DNA from: Chrysomallon squamiferum
Lineage: Eukaryota > Mollusca > Gastropoda > Neomphalida > Peltospiridae
DNA length: 64,000 nucleotides
Reading direction: 5' to 3'
NCBI GenBank assembly: GCA_012295275.1
Contig: CM022667.1
Location: 19,870,410 to 19,934,409, forward strand
In this document: piece by piece, positions 1-13,613 of the stretch
Numbering within the stretch: position 1 is the first letter of the stretch
Layout of the letters: each line of letters starts with the position of its first letter
Notes under the pieces: model-generated
The model's input: only the letters and a program-made list of their open reading frames with translations
The model's database searches: none
What the model was told of the DNA's origin: nothing
Position numbers and translations under genes: made by a program

Positions 1-81
1 TCAGTTTATTTAAAAGTTCATCACAGAATTCAAATATTTTACTTTTTGTTTTCTAAAGCAATATGTTATTTGTGATTTCAG

Positions 82-3000
82 GTGTTTGATGAAGTAAAAG
101 CTCTTGTTACATCATGTATTGATGGCTTTAATGTGTGTATTTTTGCCTATGGACAAACAGGCTCTGGCAAAACATACACAATGGAGGTAAAATGTTAATC
201 TCTCATTGTCACAGAAAACAATAATAAACAGACAAACAGTGAAAAGTATCATCAAATACAAAATTTATTTTGTTGGTTTATATCAAAATGATCCAAGAAT
301 GTGCTGAAATGTTTTCTGTTAGTAATGATGAATGACTAAACATTGGTCTTGATGTAAACACAAATAAAATAAAGCTAGGGGTTTATAACTAAATCAAAGA
401 ACTGACCAGTGACTAATAATGTGAAACTAAAGCTGAAAACCTGATCACCATGGTAAGCAAAACTAATATTTTTCTTCTTTGTCAGACTTGTTTAAATAGT
501 TGTTTGATAAATGGAATGTTATATCAAGGGTTGTATTTTTTAATGGTTCATTTACATATAAAGAAAGAATTAAAGGAACAGTAATAATTTTACTTTTTTT
601 ATATTGTGACTATCAGGGCCCCCCCAACGATGCAGGAATCAACCAAAGAGCCATACAGGAACTGTTCAGGGAAATATCAGAGCGAGGCTCAGACTGGAAT
701 TACACAATTTCTGTCAGTGTCTTGGAAATCTACAATGAAATTGTCAGGTATCAAAATAAATAACCAATCCTGTTTCTAAGAAATTTAGTTCAAATTTTTA
801 GTTATTATCTCAAATACTTTGGTGTTACGAAATTTGTTGGTTGAAACAAAAGTTTTACATTTTTTTCAATATGTTGCATTTAAGCATATGATTTCATTTC
901 AGTATACATGTTATTGAAGATGAACAAAATGGCATGCATGTTTGAATAGATCTATGAACAAATATCTAAATAATATCTTTGAATTGCACTTTAAAAACAT
1001 ATGAACTACTATTAGAAATATGACCAAAAACATTATTTCATTTAAAATAATTTTTTGTCTAAATTCTAGATTACAGAAAACATTGTGTTTGTAATTATAA
1101 GTTAAATATGTTTGTCAGAGAGATGGTATTCAGCAAGCAGCAACTCACTAAAACATACTGCTGTTACTTTACAGGGATCTACTCAGTGAAAACTCGTCTT
1201 TCAAACTGGAGGTGAAGCTGAACACAGAGGGGGGATACCATGTACCAGGCCTGGTCTGTGTACAAGTCGACTCTGTGGACGATGTTAACAAGGTAGTAAT
1301 CAGTTACAGCGTTATCATTTACACACCTTGTTTCTTAAGATATCCTAAATGATATCCTCAAGGAAAAAATAAAATCCATTCACAGATTGGTACACATCTT
1401 AGTGGTGAAAATAATTATTAATATTTCTTAGAATTGGTGCCTATTATTAAGGTTTTTATGTATATATATATATATATATATTATGCAATACTGTTCGTGA
1501 AATTGGCTGCATGAATTATGATTGTAATATTGTATATATTGTTGGGAATTTGTGGCTATTCTTTTACACATATGCACATGCACACAGAGTTGTTATAATT
1601 TATGAATATTATCAAAGACTTTTTTTTAATTTTCAGGTGTTTCACTTGGGTCAGCAGAATCGTGCCACTGCAACAACCAACATGAATGAACATTCCTCCA
1701 GATCACACGCTCTGCTGTGCATCACAGTCACTGGAGTCAACAAAACCACCAACACAAAGTCAATAGGTGAGTTTATTTCAACAAAACCACCAACACAAAG
1801 TCAATAAGTGAGCTTATTTCAACAAAACCACCAACACAAAGTCAATAGGTGAGTTTAATTCAACAAAACCACCAACACAAAGTCAATAGGTGAGTTTATT
1901 TCAACAAAACCACCAACACAAAGTCAATAGGTGAGTTTATTTCAACAAAACCACCAACACAAAGTCAATAGGTGAGTTTATTTCAACAAAACCACCAACA
2001 CAAAGTCAATAGGTGAGTTTATTTCAACAAAACCACTAACACAAAGTCAGTGAGTTAGCAATCTGTAATTTTATTTCTTAACAAACTCCATTATAAACAG
2101 TATGTCTGATTATATGCCTTAAAGACTTTGACTGCTGAAAGAAAAAGTAACTGATTTCCTCAGGAATCTGTAATTATAATCAGAAGTTACAAGTGTTTGA
2201 CAAATAGTTGATGATAATAAATATAAACGTAGAAATGTGTAACATGCATTTTCATATATATTATTATTATATTATTATATTTTTTTATTGTTATCTAGAA
2301 TTACAGATCATAGTTCTCAATCCTGAATTTATTTTAACAATTTATTTTTGATACGAATAGATTGAATAATAATTCTTTTAATTTTCTTACAATCTGTCAT
2401 CAAAAATCCTGTAATTAAACGTGTATAAGACTATAGTTTTTAACCAATGTGTTGTAGGAAAGCTGAACCTGGTTGACCTGGCAGGCAGTGAGAGAGTGAG
2501 CAAGTCAGGGGCTGATGGAACCAGACTGAAGGAAGCACAGAACATAAACAAGTCTTTGTCATGTCTGGGTGACGTCATCCACGCACTGCGAACTCGACAG
2601 AGTCACATCCCTTACAGAAACTCTAAACTTACTTTCTTGTTACAAGATTCCCTGGGTAAATGTTGCTCATTACTCTAAACTGTCTTATTTCTTTATATCT
2701 CAAAGTTATTTTATTTTTTATTTTTATAACTAGTCTAGTTCAATTATTTTGCCAAGAATTAAACTGTTATGTATTAGCTTCTCAGTTAGAGTTTACAACT
2801 TTCATATTAAAACATTCTCATAATTCTATTTTTTTTTCAATCTGAAAGTGGTCTGTTATAAGACTGGATAAAAAAATGTCTTTATAACATCCACTGAATT
2901 TATTAACATACAGACATTTCAGTTAAATTTGTTTTGTTTTTAACTGAGAATTCTCTTTCTTACATAAAATTCTGTAGGTAAATATTTTAACAAAAAAAAC

Positions 3001-4403
3001 AAAAAATCTTTTTCATTATTTACTATTATATTCATCATATACCAGAATACTTAGTATTTTTTACTTTGTATTCTGTAAGAAAGTCACACCTTTCTGTTGA
3101 CACCTGTGTCTGATTACAGGTGGAGACAGCAAGACACTGATGATAGTCCAGGTGGCCCCAGTTGCCTGCAACGTTGGAGAGACTGTCTGCAGTTTGGCGT
3201 TTGCTCAGCGAGTGAGAAACGTTGAGCTTGGTGCTGCGTCGCGCAGAATTGAGAATGGCGATGTCAATGAGGTGAACAGATTTAGAGGGCGGAAATTTTG
3301 GTAAAACTGAGCAAAAGGATTCGAAATTTTTTTAGACGTTTTTAAAATTCATTTTCAAAGCTCAGATTTGTTAGAAAAATAATTTAAAAAAATTTAATTA
3401 TTTTTGTTACACACTTAATAACCTTGATAGAAATTAAACATTTTTTTGTGTTATTTTTATACACATTATTTTGAAATTTTTACTTAAATATAGTTTTAAA
3501 ATAATTTGTTATTTGTAATTCTTTTAAAAGCGGCTTAAGGAAAAGTTACTTAGGGTAAGCGCCAGTATGTCTGAAGTGTGAAAATTCTGTGTTGTAAAGC
3601 CTACAGCCTTTTTCAGTTTTGCTGATAATGTTTGTTTTCAAATCTTTTTCCTGTGGTTTTAATTAAGAGAAAACCCACTTTTTATATTACTTTATAAAGT
3701 GCTTTTGGTTCATCTTTTTTTTAATTACAGTGTAGTATTAATTTTTAATTTATGTATGCTTTTTTTAATGTTTAGTTTTTGTTCTTTTTTCTCTCTTTTT
3801 TTTCATTTTGTATATGTGCATATGGATAATTTTAATTCTTTTATTAGGTTGCATGCTCTAGTTTGATTGATTGAACATTGTTATACAGTTCATTTTTTCA
3901 CATTTTATTTATAACTTCTAAAAATATGATAAATTTTATTCAAATTATTAAACTTATTACAATATTCTTTCATACTTTTAGCAGTGAAAAGTTTTTCCTG
4001 AAAATCATGCCTTTTCTGTATTAAAATAATTGTCTATTAAAGGATTAACTTTTTAACTTGTCTTTTTCAGTTTAATGTATCCATAACATAAGTAATTTTC
4101 CCCTCTCTGTTTTGTTTTCTTTCCTTCAATCATTCTCCTCATTTCTTCTAATAATTATTTATTATTTGTACTTATTTCAAATCATTATTTGACTTCTGTG
4201 TTTTTCCCTTGCAGACTGGTTCAACACTTCCTGGAAGTCCTCATCCTTTTAACGGAATCATGTCTCCAAAAGGCGTCACCCCAAACAAGTCAAACACCCC
4301 TGTCAAGCCTGCCACACCCCTGAAGCCTGTAACTCCAGGTTCAGCGCGACCTTTGACCCCATCTTCCCGTCATGCTCGACAGTTGATATCCAGGAGAAAA
4401 TAA
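82..4403 (+). CDS. KIFC3: KIFC3-like C-terminal-motor kinesin, 3' half (5' end outside window)
   Basis: Minus-end-directed kinesin motor of the kinesin-14 family; the family moves cargo and organises microtubules and adherens junctions. Seven exons join in frame to 340 residues: 82-186, 617-747, 1175-1292, 1637-1766, 2458-2655, 3120-3271 and 4215-4403 (TAA 4401-4403). All introns are GT-AG. Visible motor motifs are the P-loop GQTGSGKT (bases 151-174), switch I NEHSSRSH in exon 4, switch II DLAGSE in exon 5 and the RNSKLT/LLQDSLGG block across exons 5-6. The phrases [34 protein letters not shown] and LGDVI.ALR are those I recall from vertebrate KIFC3. The N-terminal coiled coil and motor start lie upstream of base 1. 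The last exon is a Pro/Thr-rich tail with at least five S/T-P sites, unlike the vertebrate tail as I recall it, and possibly a proline-directed kinase target. An in-line duplication of the exon 4 donor is listed separately. Kinesin-14 is certain; KIFC3 rather than KIFC1/2 is very likely. Confidence 0.92.
1738..2056 (+). repeat. 41-bp tandem array duplicating the exon 4 end and 5' splice site
   Basis: The last 29 nt of kinesin exon 4 (from 1738) plus the first 12 nt of intron 4 form a 41-bp unit repeated head to tail. GTGAG donors fall at 1767 (authentic), 1808, 1849, 1890, 1931, 1972 and 2013, exactly 41 bp apart. A degenerate eighth copy has CA/GTGAGT at about 2050. Copies are nearly identical; the second has AA/GTGAGC and the last has a CCACTAAC variant. 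The near-identity implies recent expansion. Because 41 is not a multiple of 3, use of any donor except the 1st, 4th or 7th would shift the frame. Confidence 0.97.
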
Positions 4404-7400
4404 AGAGATTGTTGAGAAGTGGACTCTCGCAGACTGTGTGAAATGTGTTCATTGTTTCTTAGTGCTACCACATACTTATCTGAGAAAACAAAGACTTGAA
4501 ATTCAGAGAGATTGTTACTTGTCTCATGTTTCATAGGATTAAAAAAACAACACTGCAATGTTTTCAGACAATACGATACCATTCATTTCCACAACATTTG
4601 TGTTCCTTCCTTTAAGAAGGATGCATTTCAAGTGTTTTCTCTTTTTCAGTGATTCTGGACTTTTCAGACTTTGTGTATGTTTAATATTCTGACTTGGATT
4701 TTCACAGACTGTTTAATAACAGATCCAGACCAAAAATATGCAGAGTATTGACACTAGTCCATATGTGTTGGATTTGGGCAAATGAATCAAATTAATTCCA
4801 GATTATATATCTACCAAAAGATAAAATATTCATCCATTTAGTACTTCTTCATTTCTCTTTTTAATTTTTTTTCTCAAAAAATGGATGTAATAAGGTGTTT
4901 ATTATTGTAACATGAATTTCATGTTAGACATGGACATTGATAGATTCCCTGTGATAAATGTATTCCAATCTGTGGAACCATAAAATAACTTACTGTGTAG
5001 ATTAGTCATTTAATTATGTACTTCATGTTTATTATCAATTAAGAAAATAAAAAATAATGTGTGATAATGAAAATATCAACACTTTACGAAGGAAAAATAA
5101 TTAAAATAAAATATAAACATACAGAGAAGCAAAGGAAGAAAAGTTTAAGAAAATACATCAAATAAATAATAAAAATCAAAAATTTAATAAATATATCCAT
5201 AATGTTAATAATATTTTATTTCGATAACAGTTAACTCTTAACATATTCTGAATAGAGATTTCACATTTATCATCAACTGATTCTAAACTGCACTGAATTT
5301 TGCAGAATTACTGACATTGTCTTTCAAACAGATTAATGGTTATTTTTTTTCTAACACTAGTCAGAAATTTATTGCACATATCCAGTTACTAACATAAATT
5401 AAATATTAATTCACAAAATATTTTTAAATGGAATCAAAACATAAAAGACATTTTGTTAATGTTGTATAATTTGTATAATTCATTTGTGATATAGATATCT
5501 TTCTCTTTACATTCCATTCAAATTGTGTTTAAAAAAACAAATCAAAAAAATAAAAATACTGTAAGTAGAAAAATGTTGTTTTTTATCACTTTTTATGTCT
5601 TTTGTTTTTATTGTGCTGCAAAATTGTCTCACTTCATTTTTGTTTATTGTTTTAATTTATTGTCTTTTTTTTATTTATTTATTTATTTTATTTATTTTAC
5701 TTTTGTACATTTTAGCTCTATGTGCTTTGATTATTGTGAATGTAACTAACTATATGCACTGCCTGTGAATAAAAGAAAAGTTTAATACAGATTTTGTTGT
5801 TTATTGTTTTTTATATAGGTGCAAGTGGTAAACACCTTGTTTAGCATCTTCAAAATCAGCTTTAAAAAAAATTTAGTATTCATCAGCTTGGTGCTTTCAA
5901 TAAATAAATAAACAATAATAATGCAGTTAATATTGTATAATATAAATGGATTATTGTTATTACAAAACAAAATTGTACTAAGATTAATGTATTTAGTCAT
6001 TTGTACAACCATTAGCACAGTATGAATGTATCATGTTTCTGTTGTCTGTGAATCATTTTCTAAATACCATTTTAGTTGTCTGCTCTAGCTATTCCCACTG
6101 GAAGGTGTTTGTTCTCGTTTTGCGTTGTATATGGCCATTTATATTCTTTGTCAGTTTTCACATTTTATTATTCAGCAACTGTGTTGTAACAGAAATATGT
6201 TTTAATATAATTATTTTTCATATTTGGTTTATGTGAGATGAAATTTTATTCTTTATATTTCTACATTTTTATATTTGATTTATTATTTATTTATTTTTTT
6301 TTTTTTTTTTTTTTCTTAATCTATATATTCCTTGTTCTTCTGTCTTCTTTCATTGTATTTTTTCTTTATTATCATTCTGATTATTTCTAATTAATAATTT
6401 TTCATCTTCTTATTCTTCTCTTTTCTTATTTTTAGTTTTCTTGTTTCTTCTTTCTGTATATTCATATTGAATTTTATATTTATGATTTATTATCTTGTTT
6501 TTGTATATTCTTATTTTTCATTCTCCTTTTTTTTGTTGTTGTCTTTTTTTGTTGTTGTTTTTTTGGGAGGTAGGCTTGGTGGTTGCTTCTAGGTGGTATT
6601 TATGTATTTATTTTTTTATTTTATTTTTTTATTATTATTATTTTTTTGTTGTTATTAATCGTTCTGATAATCTTCATTTCTTTCGATTATTGTTAGATTT
6701 TTTCCCATTGTGTGTGTGTGTGTGTGTGCGTGTGTAAAGTGTTAAAATAATACATTATTGTGCGCAAAAAACGATTTTTAATTACCGGGTTATTTTTTTT
6801 TTTTTTTTTTTTTTTCGAAATGATTTTTCGGAATTTACCATAGTTACCCTTGGTTACCACTTGTTCGGAGGTAAAATTAAATTAAATTGTATCAGTGTAG
6901 TATTCTCTATTATTACTTTCAATTTTAATTATAATAATAACAAAAACGTAGTTTAAATATACTCACTGATACCCTACTAGGAATAATTCAGCGAATTAAT
7001 ATGTCAGTTTCTTGCTTTCGATAATACTTCAGTTTCCTCGGTCAACTAGTTGCCACTGATGACGTCATATTTCTATTCCCGAAAAATAACGATCGTCACA
7101 TGGTTACACTGACGTTACACCACCTATATAATATAATATTCTAAAAGTGGTACTGTTTTACACTCTATGGGCTGTTTTCATTACTTATTTATTATCATTA
7201 TTTTATTATAAATGATTTCCAAAATATAACTAAAATTTTATATTTTGCGATAACCATGGCGGGAATTCCATACAGAGAAAATTAAGTACATTTTTTTTTT
7301 TTTTTTTTTTTTTTTTATTAAGCTACAAATTGTGAAATGACTATAACTATAACTTGTTATTTTGCAACGCTTATTGTTCTCTTGTTTATCAAGAACATTA

Positions 7401-8614
7401 AAAAGGTCATACAAAAATGTCTGACATTACTTTGTCTTATTAAATCAACACATTTTTCTTCTCTTATGGTCATTCAATCGGACTGCGATTCAATGGTCGG
7501 TGTTAACAGAAAATGTTCCTCGTTTTTAAACGTCCTAATAACACTATTAAAAAATCAGTGAACAGCAATAAGTTTAGATCTCAAGAAATATCACCGTGAC
7601 AAAACGACGATAAAACTGAAACCAGATGGCCTCCTGTGATGGCTTAATTTTCATTTTGACATGATCAGAATTGTAGAGGGTCAGAACATTTTAATAAGGT
7701 CAGATATGACGTGTGTTTGGTGTCACAGCCTAGTTAGCAGAGGAAAATTAAAATTTGTACATGAATCGGATAAAAAAAAATAATCCACTATTTATTACAA
7801 ACGAGGTTTACGGTCGACGGTTTAAACAGTGATTGCTCAATCCACTATTGGCCTTTTATTAATTCTGAGTTAGAGAAGAAATCTATATATATAAATTTAT
7901 GTTAAATACGTTATAAATTTTTATTGGCTTATTTTCAGAGTAAACCTGAATCATAAGACGTAATTTGCGACAAAGGATATATTTCAAATTGTTTATTGAT
8001 TTTATTTGCCTTATTCTTATATTCAATAATAAGACATATAAGAATAAACCATTAATGAAAATAAGTAATTTCTTTAGACTTGTACAGTTGACTAGGCAGC
8101 ACTGTCAAAAATAAATCATTTTGACTATTCAGACTGCGCATTATTATACATTATTGTTGTTGTTGTTAAGGAGACAGATTGATTTGTGATTGTTCAGTGG
8201 TTAAACAACATGATATATGACAAGTAAATGATTCAATATTCGTTTGTCAAATTATTTAAACCATTTCCTAGCGAACTGATTCAGTCTTTAATCAACAGCT
8301 ATCAAATGTCCATTTTACACGACAGTGGATGTTTCCACGTGGATAAACACGTTATCAAATTTTTGCAGGAAATGTTGGTTACGTTCGGGCAGTAATTATG
8401 TTATAAAGATTTAGGTTAACAGCCAACGGTCGCAACGACCTGTCCACAAGCTGTTCGGAGAATGTCGTCGTCTGCTGAAGCTTTTAATGTTATTATTTGT
8501 AATTTAATAAGACATGAATAATAGCATTTCAGGAGAAAAAAAAATCTTTGTTAGTGATGTAACTTGTTAAAATTAACTTTTTTATATATAAAAAAAATAA
8601 ATAATAAATGAAAA

Positions 8615-8679
<65 letters not shown>

Positions 8680-9628
8680 AATAAATTTCCCACAGATTCT
8701 GTCTAAAAAATTAGAATACCGCCACGGTTTCATTTATCGTTCAGTGCATTATCTTTATCTCAAAATTGCGGGTTGAACAAGACATTCTTTTTTTTTATGT
8801 CTTTTCTGATCTGCACAAAATTCAATCAATGTCTTTTCCCACGACTGCGTGAACACTGCTGGAACAAATGAAATTTTTACATGCTTATATAAGATTTGTT
8901 ATTTCTGTACTTTCTAAATATTCCTTTGTTTCTTGAGTACTTTTTCTAAACCAATAGTTATTAAATATATAAGTTTTCTAATTATTTTCATTTAAAAAGT
9001 AAATTAATAAGTTCAAAATAACTAGAAACAAAAAGAAGAAGACAGTTTTAAATATGAAGATTACAGGATTCAGAAAAACGATCACTTACGTCGTTCTAGT
9101 ATTGTTAAGTAACTAAATAAAGTATTTTCTTCTCAAACCTACAGAATACTGAAATGACACTTGGTTTTACTGTTAGTGAGAAATTACTTTATTTTGCTGT
9201 CCCAAAGAACCGTATTTATTTTTAATCACAAGATATGTAAATATCTCATATGATCATTGAACATAATGATTACAAACACTGAAAGAATTAAGAAACTATT
9301 TCGTTGACAGTAATTCTTTTTTCGATTGCATGAAGAAAACAAATATTCGTCCGTGCAACTGAATACGATAAAAGCAGGCAGGATGTGCGACTCCAGTCAA
9401 GTGTCAAAAAATCAATCTAGCTTGGTACCAAATGGCTTGGATCAGCTAAAGAAGATATATATATCATTTCTGATTAAAATATATCAAAATATTACACGGT
9501 TGACGAAAGAAATTGATTTATTCTTGTATAAAGAACATTTACATTAAAATGTTTTTGCTAAAGATTTTTCACCACTGACATCACTTCATTTTAGAATGAC
9601 GGCAAAACACTTCAAATATTTAATTTTT
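4404..9628. other. Kinesin 3' flank and AT-rich intergenic DNA, no gene seen
   Basis: No coding region is supported here; open frames are short and low complexity. Candidate AATAAA poly(A) signals for the kinesin transcript lie at about 5046 and at 5768-5773, so the 3'UTR could be 0.7-1.4 kb. Other content is poly-T tracts (about 6296-6315, 6788-6816, 7291-7317), a short GT run near 6713-6735, and a pure AAT run at about 8619-8672 continuing into AAAT. A perfect CRE-like TGACGTCA lies at 7060-7067 in a slightly less AT-rich patch, but no gene adjoins it. Confidence 0.7.
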
Positions 9629-11112
9629 TTATATTAATTCATTTGATTCAAGAGTGCCATTAGTACTGCAGTCTTTTTCGCCAGGTTGCACAAGAGTTTT
9701 GTTAGTTTTGTCCATCATCTCTTCAGACGCCGAGGACGTATGAGATCTGTAATGATGTTTGCTATTTTTGCTTCCTTGTTTGGTCCAGCGTCTTCCTTTC
9801 AACGTTCCTCCACACTGGAAGAGAACCGCTATGCATTCATTACGAAACCTGGTCGAGGTGGCGCTGTATATTACAGGATTGATGACATTGCTCAAAAGGG
9901 GTGAATATTTAGCTATGTCGGTTAGTGACTTTATGAATACCGTCATGTGTGGAATGTCAATAAACATCATGGTCGACATGAAGACGAAGTAAGGGAAGTA
10001 ACTCATGAAGAACGCCACGGTGACAAAAAGAAAAGACGAGCGGAACTACGCTGCGACCTGAACGACTGATGCCGGCTGCTGGTGGAGGATCGTCTGCTTC
10101 CCAGCGACTCTCTGTGTTGCAGGTGTATTCTCAGGGCCTTCCATATCGAGATGTAGAAATACGTCAAACAAATCAAAATTGCGGTGAAAATCATACCAAG
10201 AATTCCATTGAAGGCAAAAAGGAAAGGACTCCTCTTTGCTTTCTCTGTGAAGAAACACTCTGTCACGTTAATGATGGTTTCGTTGTCGATGTACTGTATT
10301 TTTTTCTGTCCGTACAAGAAGACACTTGGAATGGAGATCAGCGTGCCTATGATAACCGCACCCGAACAAACTATCTTAGTCAGTCTCAGTGGAAATTCTG
10401 GTTTCAGCGGTTTACAGATTTTGCGGTTTCTGTCGAAAGCTATAGTCAGCAAACATATTCCTGACGAAACACCTGTCGCCATGGCCATGAAAGACGCGGC
10501 CTGGCAGATGTTGTGAAAGGCGTGGATTTTATCGTTTACAGACAATGCAATGAACATAGGCACCGTCGTGCATCCGTTTATCAAGTCTAGCATCGCGAGA
10601 ACTTCTATAAATAAACTGAAATTAGACCTCTTCCATCGAAAATGATATATGTACATGACCAAAAGATTTCCAACAACAGACAGCAGCAGAATGAAAATCA
10701 GGAACATGAGCTCAGCTCCGTGCCATTTGAAAGACAAACTCATAGACACACTGATGTTTTGTGAAAACTCGTCAGCCTCGCTCTGGTAATGCGGAACTGT
10801 TGTCGTGCTGTTAAAACGCGACGTGGTGACTGAGGTTAAAATCGTATCAGTCAGCGTGAACAGGCTGGAGAAGTTTCCAGAATTGGTAAATTCAACAGAA
10901 GTTGAGTTTTTGTCCATCTGTGTGGATATTTCAGAATTAATGTTTTTATCAATCTGCACCGGAAGAAATGTAGAATACGGAGGAGTTACTCTTGATAAGC
11001 CAGACGAAAAGTTCTGATTCATTTGTCTGGAAATTTCTGCATTATAGTTTGACTTTGTAATATTTGAACTTTTTTCTGTTGACACGCCATCTGCTGTGTT
11101 ATTTTCAAACAT
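9629..11112 (-). CDS. Class A (rhodopsin-like) orphan GPCR, copy 1, with a one-base frameshift
   Basis: Seven-transmembrane receptor of the plasma membrane; ligand unknown. The minus-strand frame runs from the ATG at 11112 to just after TM6 begins (RSSARLFFL), then the protein continues in another frame (AFFMSYFPYF) to the stop at 9629. The switch falls in an A5 run at 10025-10029 (T5 on the coding strand). One missing T there restores a single 494-residue frame, and the intact neighbour reads ARLFFIITVAFF at this point. A roughly 130-residue extracellular N terminus carries about seven N-x-S/T sequons and two copies of an EIS-QM--N motif. Then come FKWHGAEL before TM1, GN in TM1, LAMLDL in TM2, FDRN in place of DRY after TM3, the ECL2 cysteine in ECFF, and NPVIY in TM7. 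No CWxP in TM6. About 9.6 kb holds this gene and two paralogues on the same strand. Probably functional with a sequencing indel, though a recent pseudogene cannot be excluded. Confidence 0.85.
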
Positions 11113-11996
11113 CTTCGAAGTTGATTTCGTTCACATGAGTATTAAGAAGATCTCTGTCCTTAAATGGAAACCCAAAGCAAACGTATTATTATTTCATTAT
11201 AAAGAAACTTAGAAGTTCAGTGGTCAAATTATTAATTTTAAATTGCTTAAGATGAAAATTGATGATTTGGTCATCAAATTACAAACTGCATTTATAATAC
11301 TTTACTATTATAAATGTTATTGTGGTTTTTGTCATTATTATCATTACTAAAGCAATTTATACTGACATCACCATAAAAACTAGAAAAATAAATAAGAAAA
11401 ATAGAAATATTTTAAACAGATAGATTTAATTATATTCTATTAATTTTTTGAAATGTACCTTTGGAAGTAATGTAGATATGACCTGTGTAATTATTTGAAT
11501 TCTTTTAAATAACTATTTTACTTCATGCAACCAACCTTTGAAAATAATAAAGTAACAAAAAAATAAGTTAACAAAATATGAATTGTGACATCTTAGAGAT
11601 GCCATTTGTAAAAAAAAAAAAAAAAATAAAAGAAAAAGGAAAACAGATAATTAATAAGAAAAAGAAGAAGAGAAAGAGTGTGAAGAACCATTTAAATTTT
11701 TTATATATTTTTTAAAATGGCGTTAAACAATAAAAATTAAGACAACTTATTATTGATTTACTGTGTCAGCTGTTTCTCTTATTTCAAATACATTTAAGCT
11801 TTCATAAATCTTCACCATCTAATTACTAGTAATGATTAATGGTTATTAAAGTAATTTACAATGAATAGAAATATACAAAATGCAGTATTTTTTTTTAGTT
11901 ATTTGGTCACTATAACTGTAGTGTTAACATTTGGGACTGATAATTTACTACGCTAACATTGTGTTGTAAAAGATATGAACGTCATACTGACCTAAT

Positions 11997-12200
11997 CTTG
12001 TTTCCAACTTAGGCTGGCGATGTGGTGAGGTTTAGTAGCTTAACAGCAGTCTTAGAGGGGATGAATTGTTGACAGTTCCACTTCACGTCTGAATCATTCC
12101 GTGTCACCGAGTGATAGTGTTTGAGTGTTCGCTATCCGTGTAGACTTGTGTCGGGTTTTCTTTATCTTCGTCTCGTCACAGTTCAGTTGTATAGCTTTGT
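11997..12200 (-). other. Candidate 5'UTR exon of GPCR copy 1
   Basis: A patch clearly richer in G+C than its surroundings ends, on the minus strand, in ATTAG/GTCAGT, a plausible donor (complement at 11991-11996). A matching acceptor-like AAGGACAG lies at 11154-11161 on the minus strand, 42 bases before the receptor ATG. This would make an intron of about 0.8 kb in the 5'UTR. The upstream limit is a guess. Only transcript data can confirm it. Confidence 0.35.
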
Positions 12201-12438
12201 AGCAGGTATTAAAAAAAAAAAAGTATAAGAAATGATCCAAATGTTAAAAAAGAATTTAGCCAAAGATTTTATAAAATAAAGGATATGCTTGGTTTTTTAG
12301 CTGCTTTTTTATTTTTTATTTTTTGTGTGTGTGTGTGTCTAGTGGGAATAAAGTATATTTTGAACACTTCAAAGTTATAGTTTTATTATTTTTTCTCAAA
12401 CAATATTTATTAATAATAAATAAAATTAAAATTATGTA

Positions 12439-12544
<106 letters not shown>

Positions 12545-13295
12545 AAGTCAGCATTCTTAGACAATAACTTACGTAATTATTCTTAAAAATGCTATTATTT
12601 TCGCTGACAGAACAGTTACCAGATCTTTCGAGCTCTTTAAAGCTGAGACATATCATTTGAATTATACGAATTGTTAGAGAATACACGCACACAGACAGAA
12701 AGTCTAGCGGTATTTTAAGAGCCGAAGGATAAAGCCACTTTCGTACAGGAAAAAGCAGAAAGCAGGATATTTCAACCAGCGAATCGTCTTCACCAAGTGG
12801 GCGATCTGTTTCGTAATGGCTGCACAATGACATGGAAACGTAATTTCATTATTTCCTTCACGCGCGCTCAAAAAGGAACAGACAGCTAGCTACGAAATGT
12901 TTTCCCTGGGCGCAACCGTAAATTCATTAAAAATTCAATCTCGCAACGAAAAAAAACAGCTGACAGTAGATGACATTCGGGATGTAGATTTGAGACCGAA
13001 CACCCACTTTTACGTTCCCAAATCTGACACAGGTCGTCTGGGTGAACATCTAAGGGGAAATTAATGAAATCGTTGTTATGATTTTTTAAATATATTGCGT
13101 TAATTGATGTTAAGTGCGTGTCAAATAAATTTTGTATTAATGCTAAAAATGGGTTTTCGTCCTTTCTGGTAAAATAACAGCAAATATATAGTATGTGTAA
13201 TAATCTATGCGACAGATTTGGGATGTTCCCTGTGATTGGTTCTTTTTATTATTCTCTTTTTCCACACAGTACCTGGACTGGTTTACTAACGTCTT

Positions 13296-13299
<4 letters not shown>

Positions 13300-13336
<37 letters not shown>

Positions 13337-13414
13337 ATGCCTGTGTGTGTAAATATAGATAAATATATATTTATACACGCTGTGTGTATGTCTATGTATA
13401 TGTGTGTGTATGTA

Positions 13415-13491
<77 letters not shown>

Positions 13492-13577
13492 GCTATGATT
13501 GCAGAAGCAGCTAACTGAGTAAAGCGGTTTTCCTTTCTTATCGTCATCATCATAAGTAAGAAATACATAATTCCAGT

Positions 13578-13612
<35 letters not shown>
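13300..13612. repeat. Compound microsatellite cluster: GT, TA, TTA and CA runs
   Basis: GT runs at about 13303-13328 and 13403-13433 pass into TA and then a TTA run of about 50 bp (about 13443-13491). After about 90 bp of unique sequence a CA run follows at 13580-13612. The strand reversal from GT to CA could let the flanks pair. No gene is present. Confidence 0.95.

Positions 13613-13613
<1 letters not shown>

Noticed and set aside
7060-7067. Perfect CRE palindrome TGACGTCA
   Set aside because: No gene start or transcript evidence nearby; an 8-bp palindrome can arise by chance.
10069-10516. Plus-strand open frames opposite GPCR copy 1, with similar ones opposite copies 2 and 3
   Set aside because: Shadows of the receptor genes; no start context, domain or splice signals.
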